From Archegozetes longisetosus (taxonomy: Eukaryota; Arthropoda; Arachnida; Sarcoptiformes; Trhypochthoniidae), in assembly GCA_018873245.2 (NCBI GenBank), contig JAEMBT020000011.1:22001-86000 (forward strand): DNA of 64,000 nucleotides. Direction: 5' to 3'. This document shows positions 23,501 through 36,136 of this stretch, piece by piece. The stretch's first letter is position 1. Each line of letters starts with the position of its first letter. The notes beneath the pieces are model-generated. The model did not search any database, had not been told where the DNA came from, and was given only the letters and a program-made list of their open reading frames with translations. The translations under genes were made by a program, and so were the position numbers.

Positions 23501-24814
23501 CCACTATCTAGCTTAAAGTTACCAAAAAATATTTCACCTGATTTTATGGAAAAATCTTCCCATTCTCAATCATATATTTCTAAGAGTGTTAACGGTGAAT
23601 TGTATAGAATTTGCAATATGCTATCTCTAGCACTAGAAAGTGCTTCAGTAGCTATTTCAGAATCCAAGCCCAATCCATTATTAATTCTTCCTGGTAATTT
23701 TATAGCATTTTATTTGCCAACAATATCTAAAACTTTGTTTTTTATAGGTTGGCGAAAGTATATTAATTCTGCTATGAATGCATTTAATTACTACAAAACA
23801 AGAATTTTATACATCTTTGATCGATTTAATATAAAGTCAGAAGCAGAGTTACTTTCTGGAATATTTAATGTTTCTATATTAAATCATAGTGGTCGTCAAG
23901 AATCTAATAATTTTCACGAAATAATTCAATCGTTTATTCGTCAATTATTTACAGATTTAAAAGAAAAATTTTATATTGAATGTATTTCTGACAACAGCGA
24001 TTATGAGATTTGTTTGAGAGCAAGCGCTTGGTATATGATTCAATTTGATCAATTTGATAACAATTTTCTTGGATTTTCTTGGGCTATTGCTGAACGGTTT
24101 GGTTCTATTATAAAAATTAAACAAAATTTGCCGCAGCATAATTGTTTAAAACTATTTTCAATTATTGATTCATACTTAGATAATGTTATAGTTTGGAAAG
24201 ATTTAAACAACTTTCAAATTGCGGAAAAAGTTTTAATAACATGGATCGAAAAATATAATTCAATAATTTTTAATGATAATAATTTTTCAAACTTGATATG
24301 TTTTATAACTACTTATTTAAACAATTTAAAAAGAAATGATAAAAAGCTTTCTCCAGGTTTTATTGTCTTAAACTTTGTTAAAAATGCTATTGATAATTGG
24401 TTTAATAGTAAACAAACTGAAATGCTAAACTCAATATCTGTGAAATTTGGATTTGCTGCAGTAATATCGATTTATAGTTACTTTAATGATGGAAATATTT
24501 TACATTTTATTCATCTTTATAATTCAAATATTCCAACAAGCATAATACAAAATACATTTTACTTTACTCTACCAAAACAAGATAATGATATTCAAAGATT
24601 TATAATTCAACATAAAAGAAATTTTATCGAAAAATTACAAGTTATTAGTAAAACTAAAGAGATTAACGTTGAATCTTATAGAATTAGTGAAATGGAAAAT
24701 TCAAACAATTGTATGCACTATTTTCTATTTTCTGTATCTGGAAATATTTGGTCTTTGCAAATTTTAAAAAATTTACTTGCACAAAACCAAATTTTAATAA
24801 ATTTTCTAAAATAA
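20503..24814 (+). CDS. Eukaryotic RNA-dependent RNA polymerase (RNAi type)
   Basis: Two exons: 20503-23456 and 23512-24814, with a 55-nt GT/AG intron that restores KIND-LKLPKNISPDFMEK. About 1418 aa. Cellular RDR/QDE-1/EGO-1 family: copies RNA into dsRNA to make or amplify siRNA. Conserved blocks in order: FTDGIGIISKALANEIF, AIQIRYAGYKGLLVVWG, FRPSMRKFQSNWYNFLGI, RPLYLNRQFI, GRIVYGVIDETNLL, GDVIVTKFPCLHPGDVRKF, and the catalytic DLDGD at residues 882-886 (both double-psi beta-barrel Asp sets intact). After the intron, PDFMEK...YISKSVNGELYR is the usual family end. The exact N-terminus is uncertain (other ATGs within 60 codons). Confidence 0.97.
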
Positions 24815-27056
24815 ATGTATTTAACATGTATTTTTAGTATAATTTTACTTTTTCCAATAAATATATATATATTATTTCCAGGACTTATTATATTTCTAGC
24901 TATTTATATCCGCTCCGCTACTACTAAAATTTTTTATACCACTTTTATGATTTATACACCTAACATTAAGGTTTATATTCATTTTTTGGTATATTTAGCT
25001 TGAAAATTTCAAGGTCATTTGAATTTTTGGGAAAAAAATAAAAAAAAAAATATATATATATATATACATCTCTTCTTCAGAGAACTAGTGAACGACTGAA
25101 GATCTCTTCTTCAGAGAACTAGTGAACGACTGAAGATCTCTTCTTCAGAGAACTAGTGAACGACTGAAGATCTCTTCTTCAGAGAACCCGGGCGGCCAAA
25201 ATGCACCCCTATTTATACTGCTTTTCTCTTCTTATCAGTTATAAAAATCTTGTTTAGAGATAAGAAGGAAAAATTTGAAATTTTTAGCAATTGTTTTCTT
25301 GGACTAGTTTTCACAAAAATTCTATACTTTTTATATAAAAAGTGGTAGCGGAGCGGGTTAGTGCCATGTAGTGTGAGGCAATATTCTCGCGAAATATAAA
25401 TGTTTATACCAATTTTATGGCATATGTAGCTTATATACATCTCTTCTAGCTTCTCTATTTCTAGCTATTTATACTACATTTTACACCTGATATAAATGTT
25501 TATATACTACTAAAATTCACTACTTTGCATTATAGACTTTTACACCTGATATAAATGTTTATACCAATTTTAGCTTCTCTATTTATATCCGCTCCGCTAC
25601 TACTAAAATTCACTACTTTGCATTATAGACTTTTATACCACTTTTATGGCATATGTAGTTTGAAAATATGTATATATTTACATCTGAAGAAAAATATTTT
25701 ATTCTATAAAATTAACTATATCTCTGTAGAACTTACTAATGTAAATTTTAAAATAAAAATAAAGATTTATACACCTAATATTAATGTTTATATTCATTTT
25801 ACATTTGAATTTTGAGGAAAAAATATATATATACATCTCTTCTTCAGAGAACCCGGGCGGCCAAAATGCAGTTTTAAAATTCAAGAATAATGATAAGAAC
25901 AATTTAGTAGCGGAGCGGGTTACATTAATAAAGATTTGTATAATATATTAAAAAATTTTAATATAAAATAATCTTGAAAATGTTGAAATAAGTAAACTTT
26001 TTTATTTATGAAATTTTAAATAGTATTAATATACATCAAATATTTAATATTTAAATAAGTTTATATATGTCTAAAACAAGATCTTATATATGTCAAAAAT
26101 ATAAATATTTAGCAATTAATAAAAAGTTTGCTAAACTATTCACAATTATTCTATTTATAAAGGTTTGCAGATTTAGGTTTGCAATTATATTCATTCTATT
26201 TTGTGTATAAACTCACCATTAATATTTATAGATTTTTAAAAATTGATAAAGCAAATACTCTATAAAATAATATCAAATATTATCTCTAACAAGTTATCTA
26301 TAACTAATAAAGTACTAGTATAAATTTTCAATAGAATAAGTAAAATACTAATAATAGAAAATGAAATGTAATCAATATTCTAATGTTCTAGAATTCATCT
26401 TTATAAATAAAATCTCAATTTTTATAATATAAAATTATTGTTTATTCTATTTGACAAAAAAATTGTTGTACAGTTGAAATATCTTAATATCTTAATCTAA
26501 ATATCTTAATCTTAACATGGAAATGGGACAAGAATTATAGGGATATGCTAGTAAATAAAGGAGATACTAAATCTAATATTTGTTATTTGTAATTATTATA
26601 TATATTTTCAATGAATGAAAAACGTTTTATAATCATAAACCTTTATAAATAAATTAACCCGCTCCGCTACTAATTTGTATTTAAAAAATAAATAATAATA
26701 AACGAGATTTTATTTCAGAAATTTATTCATTTATAATAGTAATTTTTAATTCACATTCAATTTTTATAATATAAAATTATTGTTTATTCTATTTGACAAA
26801 AAAATTGTTGTACAGTTGAAATATCTTAATATCTTAATCTTAACATGGAAATGGGACAAGAATTATAGGGATATGCTAGTAAATAAAGGAGATACTAAAT
26901 CTAATATTTGTTATTTGTAATTATTATATATATTTTCAATGAATGAAAAACGTTATGAAAAATGATAAATTAACCCGCTCCGCTACTTAATATATCCGCT
27001 CCGCTACTAATTTGTATTTAAAAAATAAATAATAAACGAGATTTTATTTCAGAAAT
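24815..27056. repeat. Repeat-rich intergenic region
   Basis: Contains the cassette at 25005-25260, a zero-unit cassette remnant at 25812-25875, several 13-mers (24908, 25344, 25588, 25903, 26656, 26970, 26996) and two direct copies of a roughly 345-bp block (about 26406-26755 and 26756-27100). The block includes the last codons of the dsRBP gene. The second copy has one more 13-mer than the first. Several short ORFs here lie inside repeats and are not called. Confidence 0.65.
25005..25260 (-). repeat. hr-like cassette 7 (three 34-bp units)
   Basis: TCAAGGTCA, (TA)n, three full units at 25070-25171, a half unit to 25187, CCCGGGCGGCC, minus-strand TATAAATA at 25210-25217, then ACTGATAAGA. It lies about 200 bases after the RdRP stop. 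Confidence 0.8.
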
Positions 27057-27609
27057 TTATTCATTTATAATAGTAATTTTTAATTCACATTCAATTTTTT
27101 GTATTACAAAATAAGCTGCTTGCTGTTTAGCAAACATTTTTTTTTTAGCAAATGCATTACTTGAAAATATTTTATTATTAAATTGTACTTGACAATTAAA
27201 ACCAAACTCAAAACCACTCAATATATTGCAATAATTAGGCAACTGAAATTTATTTTTTTGACAATATTCTTGCAATATGCCAATATAATTTACATTTAGT
27301 TTAATAGTTTTTAAATTTTCTTCTCTTTTGTTTGATTGTTCATTCACTTTGACATCAGGTTGATTTAAAATAAATTTGTTTAACAATAACTTGGCTGCCC
27401 ATTCTATCGAACCATTTCTTGTTATGAATATACCATTTACAGTTTTATTTCCAATTGATATTGTTGTTGAATAAATATCAAATCTAAATTAAATAAATAA
27501 ATTTTAAAAATTTTATAGAGTATAAATAAATTTATAAATACATAAATTTCGTTTCGAGAGAAAATTCTCCAAGATTATTTTCATTAAAATATTTTAATAG
27601 TTGTTCCAT
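27057..27609 (-). CDS. Double-stranded-RNA-binding protein, two dsRBDs
   Basis: Two exons, reading leftwards: ATG 27609 to a donor near 27542, a short intron (about 56 nt), then from about 27486 to 27057. The first dsRBD spans the splice (MEQLLKYFNENNLGEFSLE..., then TISIGNKTVNGIFITRNGSIEWAAKLLLN). The second is IGILQEYCQKNKFQLPNY...VQFNNKIFSSNAFAKKKMFAKQQAAYFVI, with the usual AKqxAA helix. About 165 aa. Proteins of this layout (RDE-4, R2D2, Loqs type) present dsRNA to Dicer, and its position between RdRP and Dicer fits that role. The open frame reaches upstream of ATG 27609 (LLFECCNVEQT), so a further 5' exon is possible. Confidence 0.78.
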
Positions 27610-28347
27610 AGTTTGTTCAACGTTGCAACATTCAAATAGCAATCCACCTTTATAAATAAATAGACATTGTATAAAAAATCTATTTATCTAAAAAGATGAG
27701 GTTTTATTTGAATATTATTAATGATATTTAACTATTAGACGTTTCATGCTTATATACATTGCTTCTGAAATTTTTCTAAAAATTTTCTGATTAGATAGTA
27801 TATTAAGTAATTTATTTTAAGATAGTAATTGGGTATAAACATACAGTAGATTATGCATTTATCAGTTTATATGTTTCGTAAACTTTTAAATCTTAAACCC
27901 CCTTTATAAATAACTATGTCTGTTTTAACAATGTTTTTTTTTTCTATAAGCAATTTAGCTTATAAAAGTCAATTTTACACAATAAGTATGAGTAGCGAAG
28001 CGGGTTAATTATAATTAAAAAATTGTGGAATCGAATAATTTAAAATAATGTTCCAAATAAATATACATTTATTTAATAAAATGTATGTCTGTTTTAACAA
28101 TGTTTTTTTTTCTATAAGCAATTTAGCTTATAAAAGTCAATTTTACACAATAAGTATGAGTAGCGAAGCGGGTTAATTATAATTAAAAAATTTAAAATAA
28201 TGTTCCAAATAAATAAAATAAAATGTATTAATAAATTTATTTTCAATAAAATAAAAGCATTTCTTATCTATAAAAGCTAACCTTATTTGAGGTATATAAG
28301 TAATAATACATGTTCCTATTTGTTCGTAGGAGTATTACTATAAAAAA
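27610..28347. repeat. Intergenic with direct duplication
   Basis: A roughly 140-bp block at 27945-28080 recurs at 28083-28250. Each copy ends with a 13-mer variant (AGTAGCGAAGCGGGTTAA). No gene is supported except a possible 5' exon of the dsRBP gene. Confidence 0.5.
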
Positions 28348-28671
28348 ATGAATACCAATTTTACAATAGATATAGATAAATATATAATTAAGATTCAAAA
28401 ATATATAATCTCAGATTTGAAAAAATTTGATAGTCAAATGGAAGTTTGGAATAATATTGATGATAAAACCGATTTTTTATTGTTTACAAATAAAAATTTG
28501 AATTTATTTATTAAAAAAATTGAAAATATTTGCAATTATTCTGATTTTATGTTTGTTAATTATAGTAAATTGTACAAAATTACAGAACAAATTGTTATTA
28601 TTGATGGAATATTTAAATTTAAAATAAATTGGGATAATATTTGTAAAGATAATTATGTAAAGCAAGAATAA
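28348..28671 (+). CDS. Unknown small protein
   Basis: 107 aa, Lys/Asn/Ile-rich, with a continuous ATG-to-stop frame and no membrane segment or known motif. It reads towards the minus-strand membrane-protein gene and ends 2 bases from that gene's last codon, a tight convergent arrangement. Function unknown. Confidence 0.5.
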   Translation: MNTNFTIDIDKYIIKIQKYIISDLKKFDSQMEVWNNIDDKTDFLLFTNKNLNLFIKKIENICNYSDFMFVNYSKLYKITEQIVIIDGIFKFKINWDNICKDNYVKQE

Positions 28672-28673
28672 TA

Positions 28674-29098
28674 TTAGGTATTAACAAGAGTGAATTTTTT
28701 GGGACTTGGAAGAAAACAAAGAGCGGAAGAAAATGTAATACACAAACCAAATCCAATAAGAAATGGTCCTAAAAAAATATAAGTTAGATTTGACAATAAT
28801 TCATGTCAGAATATATACCAATTATGCGAGAAATATTTGATCCTTTATAACGATTGTAGTTTTCCTGAAAGAAAATAAAGTTAAAAGTAAAAATAAGATA
28901 TTGAAATTTTTACATCGTAATTTGGTGGTGTTATTTCAGTAAAAGCTATTCCAGTAACTATTGCTCCAATAACAAGTAAAAGCAGACCTAAAAAATAATA
29001 AATTGTAAAAAATTTAGCAAATATGATATCAAATTTTTACCAAATAAAACTAGAGAATAAAGTAATAATTGAATCCTTCTATCACTAGCGTTTGCCAT
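28674..29098 (-). CDS. Small two-span membrane protein in four exons
   Basis: A spliced gene with no long ORF. Exons, reading leftwards: 29098-29041, 28987-28914, 28864-28819 and 28768-28674; introns 53, 49 and 50 nt, all GT/AG, all joining in frame. Product 90 aa: MANASDRRIQ..., a first hydrophobic span LLLYSLVLFGLLLLVIGAIV, a hydrophilic loop TPPNYDENYNRYKGSN, a second span FLIGFGLCITFSSALCF and tail LPSPKKFTLVNT. It resembles small metazoan TMEM-type proteins, but no named family is claimed. It starts 134 bases from the Dicer start in the opposite direction, so the two may share a promoter. Confidence 0.75.
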
Positions 29099-29232
29099 TT
29101 TTGATTATATAATATAAACACTATTGAAAATGTTTTTATTCATGTAGTATTCATGGAAATAATCAATAAATTTATCTCTAGCGGAACTATATAAGAAAAT
29201 TGTTTTTCATTAAGAGATAGATTCAAGTAAAA

Positions 29233-32200
29233 ATGAATTTGCAGAAGCCCTTTAATTATCAGGTAAGAATTTTCATATAGTTTTTTTTATTTAATTTATT
29301 TTTATCAAAGCAGTAGGCATATTTAAGTAAAAACTATTGTATAAATATTTTAAATTAAAATGTATACATAAATTTAATTCAAGCTTGCGATATATAATGA
29401 AGCGAAAGATGCGAATACTATTGCTTTTTTACCCACGGGATCTGGAAAAACATTTATTGCAATCTTATTAATTCAAGATTATCTCAAGTATCAAAATAAG
29501 CATATTATTTTTTTATGTCCGACTACTGCTCTTGTTCAACAACAAGCTATAGAAATTCAAAGGCATATTTCAGCAAATGTTGGACAATATTTTGGTGATT
29601 TCTCAGATAGTTGGGATTATTTGCAATGGCAAAATGAATTGACCAATTATAAAGTTTTAGTATTGACTCCACAGATATTTTTAAACAATATTTTAGCTTC
29701 TTATATTAAATTGAGCGAAATATCATTAGTAATATTTGATGAAATACATTGGGCCTCTCCGAGTGGTTCTTTAGACAATATTAAGCTTAACAATCATCCT
29801 TATTGTCAGATACTTAAGGAAATTTCAAAGTTTAGAAATGATTATCCAAGAATTTTTGGCATGACCGCCTGTTTGGTTAATAGTTCTACTAATCTAAATT
29901 TTGAAAATTGCCTTATTTTCGCTCATACGCTGGAAAAGTTATTGAACGCCAAATGTTTAACATATAATTTAACTGGAAATAATCCAGGAATTTTTATCTA
30001 CGCTTACAATGACGAAATAAACAATTCATTTCAGTTGAATAACTTGAATTTTATTGAAGATTCCTTTACGACATTTATTAATAATATTTCTATGAATCTT
30101 GAAAAAATTGCAAAGTCAAGCTTTACTCACATTTTACTTAAGAAAGTAAATCAATGTTTTAAAAATCTACTGTTAATGTTGGATTCAAAAAATGATAATT
30201 CAATGGGTCTTTGGTGTTTTTATATAACAATACATTACTATATTTTTGAATTTACAACTCTATGCGATATTGACGACTTGGAAATTTATTCAGATATTAT
30301 TAATATTATAATTACACAATTGACAATGATTAAATATTTTTTTGACTATCCTCAATTTGATGCTATGAAGCAAGTGGATTTTGCCTTAACGTCTGCTACA
30401 CCTAAAATGATGTCTATATTGAAACAGATTGTAGAATTTACTCCTAGAAATGAGCTTTGTTGTATTATTTTTGTCAAGACAAAGATTGAAGCCATACTTT
30501 TATATGAATGGTTTAGAAAACTTGAAACTATCAATCCGAATGATTATGGTTTTATAAATGCGGATTGGCTTGTCGGAAATGCTTCAAATTCTGGATTTGA
30601 AAATTTAATTGAATATAATGATTCCAGCAGATTATCAAAAGTTTTAAATAATTTTAAAAATGGACTCATTAACATAATAATAGCCACTTCTATTCTTCAA
30701 GAAGGAATTGATGTACAGACTTGCAATTTGGTTATTTTTACTGACTGGTCAAATTTAAATTTTCGTGAATTTATACAAACTCGTGGTAGAGCAAGACTCG
30801 AACGTTCAAGATTCCATATTACTACCACTAATTCAAAAAAAGCATTTATAAATAATAAAGTTCAACAATTTTTACAAATTGAAAAGCAATTAATCGACAA
30901 ATTTTCCATTACAAACAATTCGCTGGTAGACATTGATGAAAACAGTTGTACTTTAGAAAATAATGTGCCTGAATTTTTCTCTAAAATTGGAGCAAAAATT
31001 TCTCTAAATAATGCTATTGATAGATTACAAGTATATTGTCAATCCTTTGATCCTGAAGCAATATATTCGCCAATTTACAATTTAAAAATCAATCAAGACG
31101 GAACTTTTAATTTTTCTGTCAAAATATTAAATTTTCCTGAATTTCAATTTGAAGAATCATTTGATTCAAAAGCTACTGCAAAGCAATTTTGCGCTTTTAA
31201 TGTTTTAAAATATTTATACAATATTGGTGAATTGAATGACTATTTTCTGCCACTAACAAAAGAGAATCTTGTGAAAAAATATCTCGGACTCGAATTATTT
31301 GAAGACCCTAATAATATCAACATATTTAATATCCATTATTCTAAAATATTTAAATTGATACAATTCAATTTAAATTTTTTTCTTTATTCAATAAACATTG
31401 AATATAAAGGGAAAAAATTAACATCAAATGGATTTCTTTTGCCTGGAAAATCATGTTCTACAAAATATCAATTTCCCGTTTTTTATAATCGTCAGAAAAT
31501 TTCATGCCAAATTGATTATATTAAACAAATTGAATTATCATCAGATTATCAATTTGAATTGGTTAAATTTTACCATCAATTTGTTTTTTCAAATGTCTTA
31601 AATTATCCAAAAGACGAGTTTATATTTTCACTCGAGGATTGCAAATATGTTTGTTTTATTATTCCTTTGCTTTCTGGTTCAAATGACATTGATTGGAAAT
31701 TTATTGAAAAATTAAAAAGTCCCAATAAATTGGAACATTGTTTGGTAGTTCCTGGCACGGTATTTTCTAGAAATTACGGTAATTTTGAAAAAACTAAATA
31801 TTATATTTGCAAAGAAATATCAACTTTAACACCCACATCAAAATTTCCAAATCACATTGAACAATATACTTCGTTTATGGACTACTATAAGACAAAATAC
31901 AACATTGAAATTAAAAATTTATCTAGTCTATTACTAAACGGACGACTAGTTAAACATATAGGTACTATTTATCCTCCTAATATTGGAAATTTTCAACATA
32001 ATGAATCAAAATCAGATGAATTTAATGAATATTTTGTTCCTGAACTAATAACTATTCATCCATTCAATGAAGATCAATGGCATTTTTCAAATTGTTTGCC
32101 ACCAATACTTTATCGATTCTGTCAATTTAATTCAATTATTGAATTTGCTAAAAATTATTTTAAAATTGATGAGCATTCAATAAACTTTGATTATCCTCAT

Positions 32201-33991
32201 AATATAATTGATTATAATGTTGGAAAAAATATTTCCGACATTGAAGATACATTTGTTAAAACGACTTATCAAACAAGTATACTTGATAAAATATCTTCAA
32301 ATGACATAAAGTTGGATTCGGAATGCGAAATTTCACAACGAGTTTATGCTACAGAACAACTAATTTCCTTTACAAATTCTAATATTCAACAACTGCATAT
32401 TGCAATTGAAGAAATTTATAGATCATTAACAGAAAAAGCTATTGATTTGAAAAAATCCAAGGATATTGTAGATATAAAATTTAAAACTTTAACTTTAAGT
32501 GAGTTTGAGAAACTTTTAACTAACTATAAACTAAATTTTGGACAATCTTTTCCCTTTTTTATATCGGATTATAATTTTCAAAGTAAAAATACAATATTTA
32601 TTGACAAAAAAATAGTTCCAAAATATTTAGATTTTTTGGAAGCACTAACTCCTCTAAAAACTGATTATTATTTGAATTCCGAAAGATTAGAACATTTGGG
32701 AGATTCATTTCTAAACTTTATTATCTCATTTTTTCTATTTGTTAAATTTCCTAATTTAAATCAAGAAAAATTGACTATTTTAAAAGGCTATCTAGTTTCC
32801 AATGACTATCTTTACAAACTTGCTTTAAATAATAACATTGGAAAGTTTATTTTTGCTAAACAATTTTTTCCTCAATCATGGCTTCCACCTTGCTATAATA
32901 ATGTTGCCTCTGATTTTTCCTTACAAAATATTTCATCAAAACATTTAGCTGATGCCATTGAGTCGCTAATTGGACTTGGTTTAAATGTTTGTGGCATCAA
33001 TCCAGCAATTAAAATATTATTGCATCTAGGATTTGATATTGAAAATATCGAAAGCCTTTTCAGTTTAAATGCCTATTCAAACGACAAAAATTCTATTGTT
33101 ATAAACTACTTTAATCAAAAGTCGCTAAATTTATTGGAGAAAATACTTGGTTATGAATTTAATAATAAAATACTCTTAATTGAGGCCGTAAACCATATTT
33201 CAAAAAATATGTCACATGAGCAACATAATGTGCAATCTTATAATCGACTTGAATTTCTTGGCGATAGTCTACTTGGCTTTTTAATTACCAATTATATTTT
33301 TAATACTTGTTCTAAGGATTTACCACCTGGAAAGTTATCCGATCTCAGGTCTTTGTTGGTAAATAATCAATTTTTTGCGACAATCTCTGCAAAATTAGGC
33401 TTCCACAAATTTATTCAAATATATAATTCAGAAACTTTTAAATCAATTGATTCTTTTGTTAAAATTCTGGAGAACGATAGTTTCAATGTTGCTACTATGA
33501 ATTCTCCTACATTTATAAATAATTGTGGTATATCAAGACGTGCAATTAAAATATTAGCTGATGTATTTGAATCTGTGGCTGCTGCAATTTTCTTGGATAA
33601 TGGTTATGATTTTTGTGGAGTTTGGAATATATATTTTCCTTTTATTAAACCTGAGATTGGTACGGATTAATAATTTTTCTATGCAAATGATAATATTATC
33701 AATTTTTATATAGATTACTTTGAAAAGAATATTCCAATTGAGCCCTTACGTTTACTTAAAGAAACTTTTCCAAATTTAACTTACAGGTATGTCGATGCAA
33801 CTAAATTTTTTATTATTTTCAATAATATTTATATTTTTTTTTCAAGCACTCCAATTAATTTATCGCACGGATTGGTTGAAACATCCTTTACAATTGAAGA
33901 TGTTGAATTTAAAGGAAATGGACCTAGTTTTAAAAGTGCAAAAATTGCTGCAGCTTTAAACTATTTTAATTATATTAAATCTTTGGAATAA
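29233..33991 (+). CDS. Dicer (helicase, DUF283, PAZ, two RNase III domains, dsRBD)
   Basis: Four exons: 29233-29262, 29384-33659, 33714-33786 and 33847-33991; introns 121, 54 and 60 nt. 1507 aa. Cuts dsRNA into small RNAs. The first exon supplies the Q-motif-like MNLQKPFNYQ. Then PTGSGKT (27-33), DEIH (129-132), QTRGRARL (about 474), a DUF283-like region (about 553-630), and a PAZ with YYKTKYNIEIKNLSSLLL and VPELITIHPF...LPPILYRF. RNase IIIa has E1113, D1117, D1200 and E1203; RNase IIIb has E1300, D1304, D1403 and E1406, so both active sites look complete. The C-terminal dsRBD (GNGPSFKSAKIAAAL) appears only after splicing. It is shorter than typical metazoan Dicers (about 1900). The start is tightly set by the tiny first exon. 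Confidence 0.97.
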
Positions 33992-34002
33992 AAATACATT
34001 AA

Positions 34003-34763
34003 TTACATCGAATATATTTTTCTAGTTTTACAATCTTTGTAAAATTTTTTAAAATTTTCTTCTGAATATAATTCTATAAAAATTTTACTACTAAAATCTA
34101 CAATTCTTTCTTCGACTGAATATTTGTTTAAATATCCCAAATTTGGTCCTATATTTATTGATTTGAATCCACATTTTTCTAAAGATTTCCAATTTATCTT
34201 TTTAGGATCAATTATTATTTTCTCATTATTTTCTCCTAATAATATTTCAAATATTAATACATTACAATTTGAAAATCTTGTGTAAAATTTATAACTTATA
34301 ATAAAATTAGTAGCCGAGCGGATTGATCTTTCTAATTCATTTTCAATCATCTTTAAATCATTGTTTGAAATTGATAGTATTTGCATTGAACTTTTATAAA
34401 ACACATTTGGATCTTTAGAGGAATGAAATTCCACTATTATTTCGTTTTTCGTATTTATATTTTCAAATATTGATACATTTTTTGATTCTTTATTATAATA
34501 TATTTCAAAGGGACTCAGTAATATCGAATTAAAATTTACTTTTTCTAATGCATTCCAATCAAGTTTTGTTGGATCTATAATTAGCTTATTGATAAGTTTA
34601 AACTTTGTTTTTAAAATAATTCCAGTTACATTTTGGTTTTTATTAATTTATTTTCATTAAAGTAATTTTTCAACTTAAATTCAACAATTTTTTCTTCCGA
34701 ATTATATATTGTTATAGCTTTTCTCGTTTCAGTTACAGCTAGTATTTCTTTATTATTTATCAT
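34003..34763 (-). CDS. Unknown protein with internal duplication; apparent frameshift
   Basis: The frame from 34003 is open upstream past GTG 34434 to about 34650. A second frame from ATG 34763 (MINNKEILAVTETRKAITIY) runs into it near 34655, so a one-base indel in an A/T run is likely. Combined about 250 aa. It contains two related blocks, IIDPTKLDWNALEKVNFNSI and IIDPKKINWKSLEKCGFKSI, each followed by a conserved EERIVDF/EEKIVEF-type stretch. No known family. A 13-mer variant (AGTAGCCGAGCGGAT at about 34310) is inside the coding part. It converges with Dicer, 11 bases apart. Confidence 0.5.
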
Positions 34764-35135
34764 ATTTTCTATTTATTATATTTTCTCTTTATTATTCACA
34801 ATTTGTATTACATATTACGAGCTGGATCAAAAATACTTTTTAGTATAACTTTTGATAAATTTTTACTTTCATTTGCTTTTTTCTCTAAAACTTATTTCGA
34901 TACTGACGCTTTTATATTTATTTATAAAAATTATTTCTACAACATTTCATTTTCAATTGTTAGTATTTTACATTCTCTATTCCAAATTTATACGAGTAGT
35001 TTATTCTTTATAGATAAATATGTTTAATATTTATTGATAGCGGAGCGGACTTATTTCAACATTTTCTATACTTTTATTGAAAAAATTTTTATTTAGACCA
35101 TATTTTTTCTACAGTTATTAAGTGATCATTTTTCT

Positions 35136-35430
35136 CTTCTTATCTTTATTTTAGATTTTAAAACTGATAAGAAGTAAAAAGTAGTATAAATACAGGTGCA
35201 TTTTGGCCGCCCGGGTTCTCTGAAGAAGAGATCTTCAGTCGTTCACTAGTTCTCTGAAGAAGAGATCTTCAGTCGTTCACTAGTTCTCTGAAGAAGAGAT
35301 CTTCAGTCGTTCACTAGTTCTCTGAAGAAGAGATCTTCAGTCGTTCACTAGTTCTCTGAAGAAGAGATGTATATATATATATATATTTATTTTTTTATTT
35401 TTTCCCTAAAATTTTCAAGCTAAATATACC
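35136..35430 (+). repeat. hr-like cassette 9 (four units), reversed orientation
   Basis: ACTGATAAGA (about 35164), TATAAATA (35185-35192), GGCCGCCCGGG, then four 34-bp units and a half unit (35213-35368), (TA)n and a T-rich end. This is the first cassette reading rightwards; all those left of 26 kb read leftwards. Confidence 0.8.
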
Positions 35431-35952
35431 AAAAATGAATATAAACATTAATATTAGGTGTATAAATCTTTATTTTTAATATAAAAAGATATTTTATAAT
35501 GTCTTCAACGGAAAAGTTTTGCATCGATTATATCAAGAGAATATATTTGAAAGAAGAGATATTTGGAAAAAAATTCAAACTTTTTAGAGTATTATTCAAT
35601 GAAATAATATTTTCAATAATTCATATAAGCTAAAGTGTAAGTTAATATATAGATGGCAGATTTTTGTTGAATAAAATTTTGTTTAGATCTTTATTTTTTA
35701 ATATAAAAAAGATATTTTATAATGTCTTCAACGGAAAAGTTTTGCATCGATTATATCAAGAGAATATATTTGAAAGAAGAGATATTTGGAAAAAAATTCA
35801 AACTTTTTAGAGTATTATTCAATGAAATAATATTTTCAATAATTCATATAAGCTAAAGTGTAAGTTAATATATAGATGGCTGCAATTAGATTTTTGTTGA
35901 ATAAAATTTTGTTTAGATCTTTATAAAATATCTTTTTTATATTAAAAAATAA

Positions 35953-36136
35953 AATTTTTTTCCAAATATCTCTTCTTTCAAATATATTCTCTTGATATAA
36001 TCGATGCAAAACTTTTCCGTTGAAGACATTATAAAATATCTTTTTTATATTAAAAAATAATGTCTTCAACGGAAAAGTTTTGCATCGATTATATCAAGAG
36101 AATATATTTGAAAGAAGAGATATTTGGAAAAAAATT
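35953..36136. repeat. Perfect 79-bp inverted repeat (hairpin)
   Basis: The left arm 35953-36031 and right arm 36058-36136 are exact reverse complements over 79 bases, with a 26-base AT-rich spacer. Checked base by base. If transcribed it would give a long dsRNA hairpin suited to Dicer. The arms are parts of the roughly 200-bp block repeated in this region. Confidence 0.9.

Noticed and set aside
28348..29100. Intergenic gap before Dicer treated as non-coding
   Set aside because: Joining GT/AG exons on the minus strand gives a clean 90-aa membrane protein, so the gap right of 28671 is a gene.
35836..36069. 77-codon minus-strand ORF
   Set aside because: Lies across the inverted repeat and is made of the amplified non-coding block.
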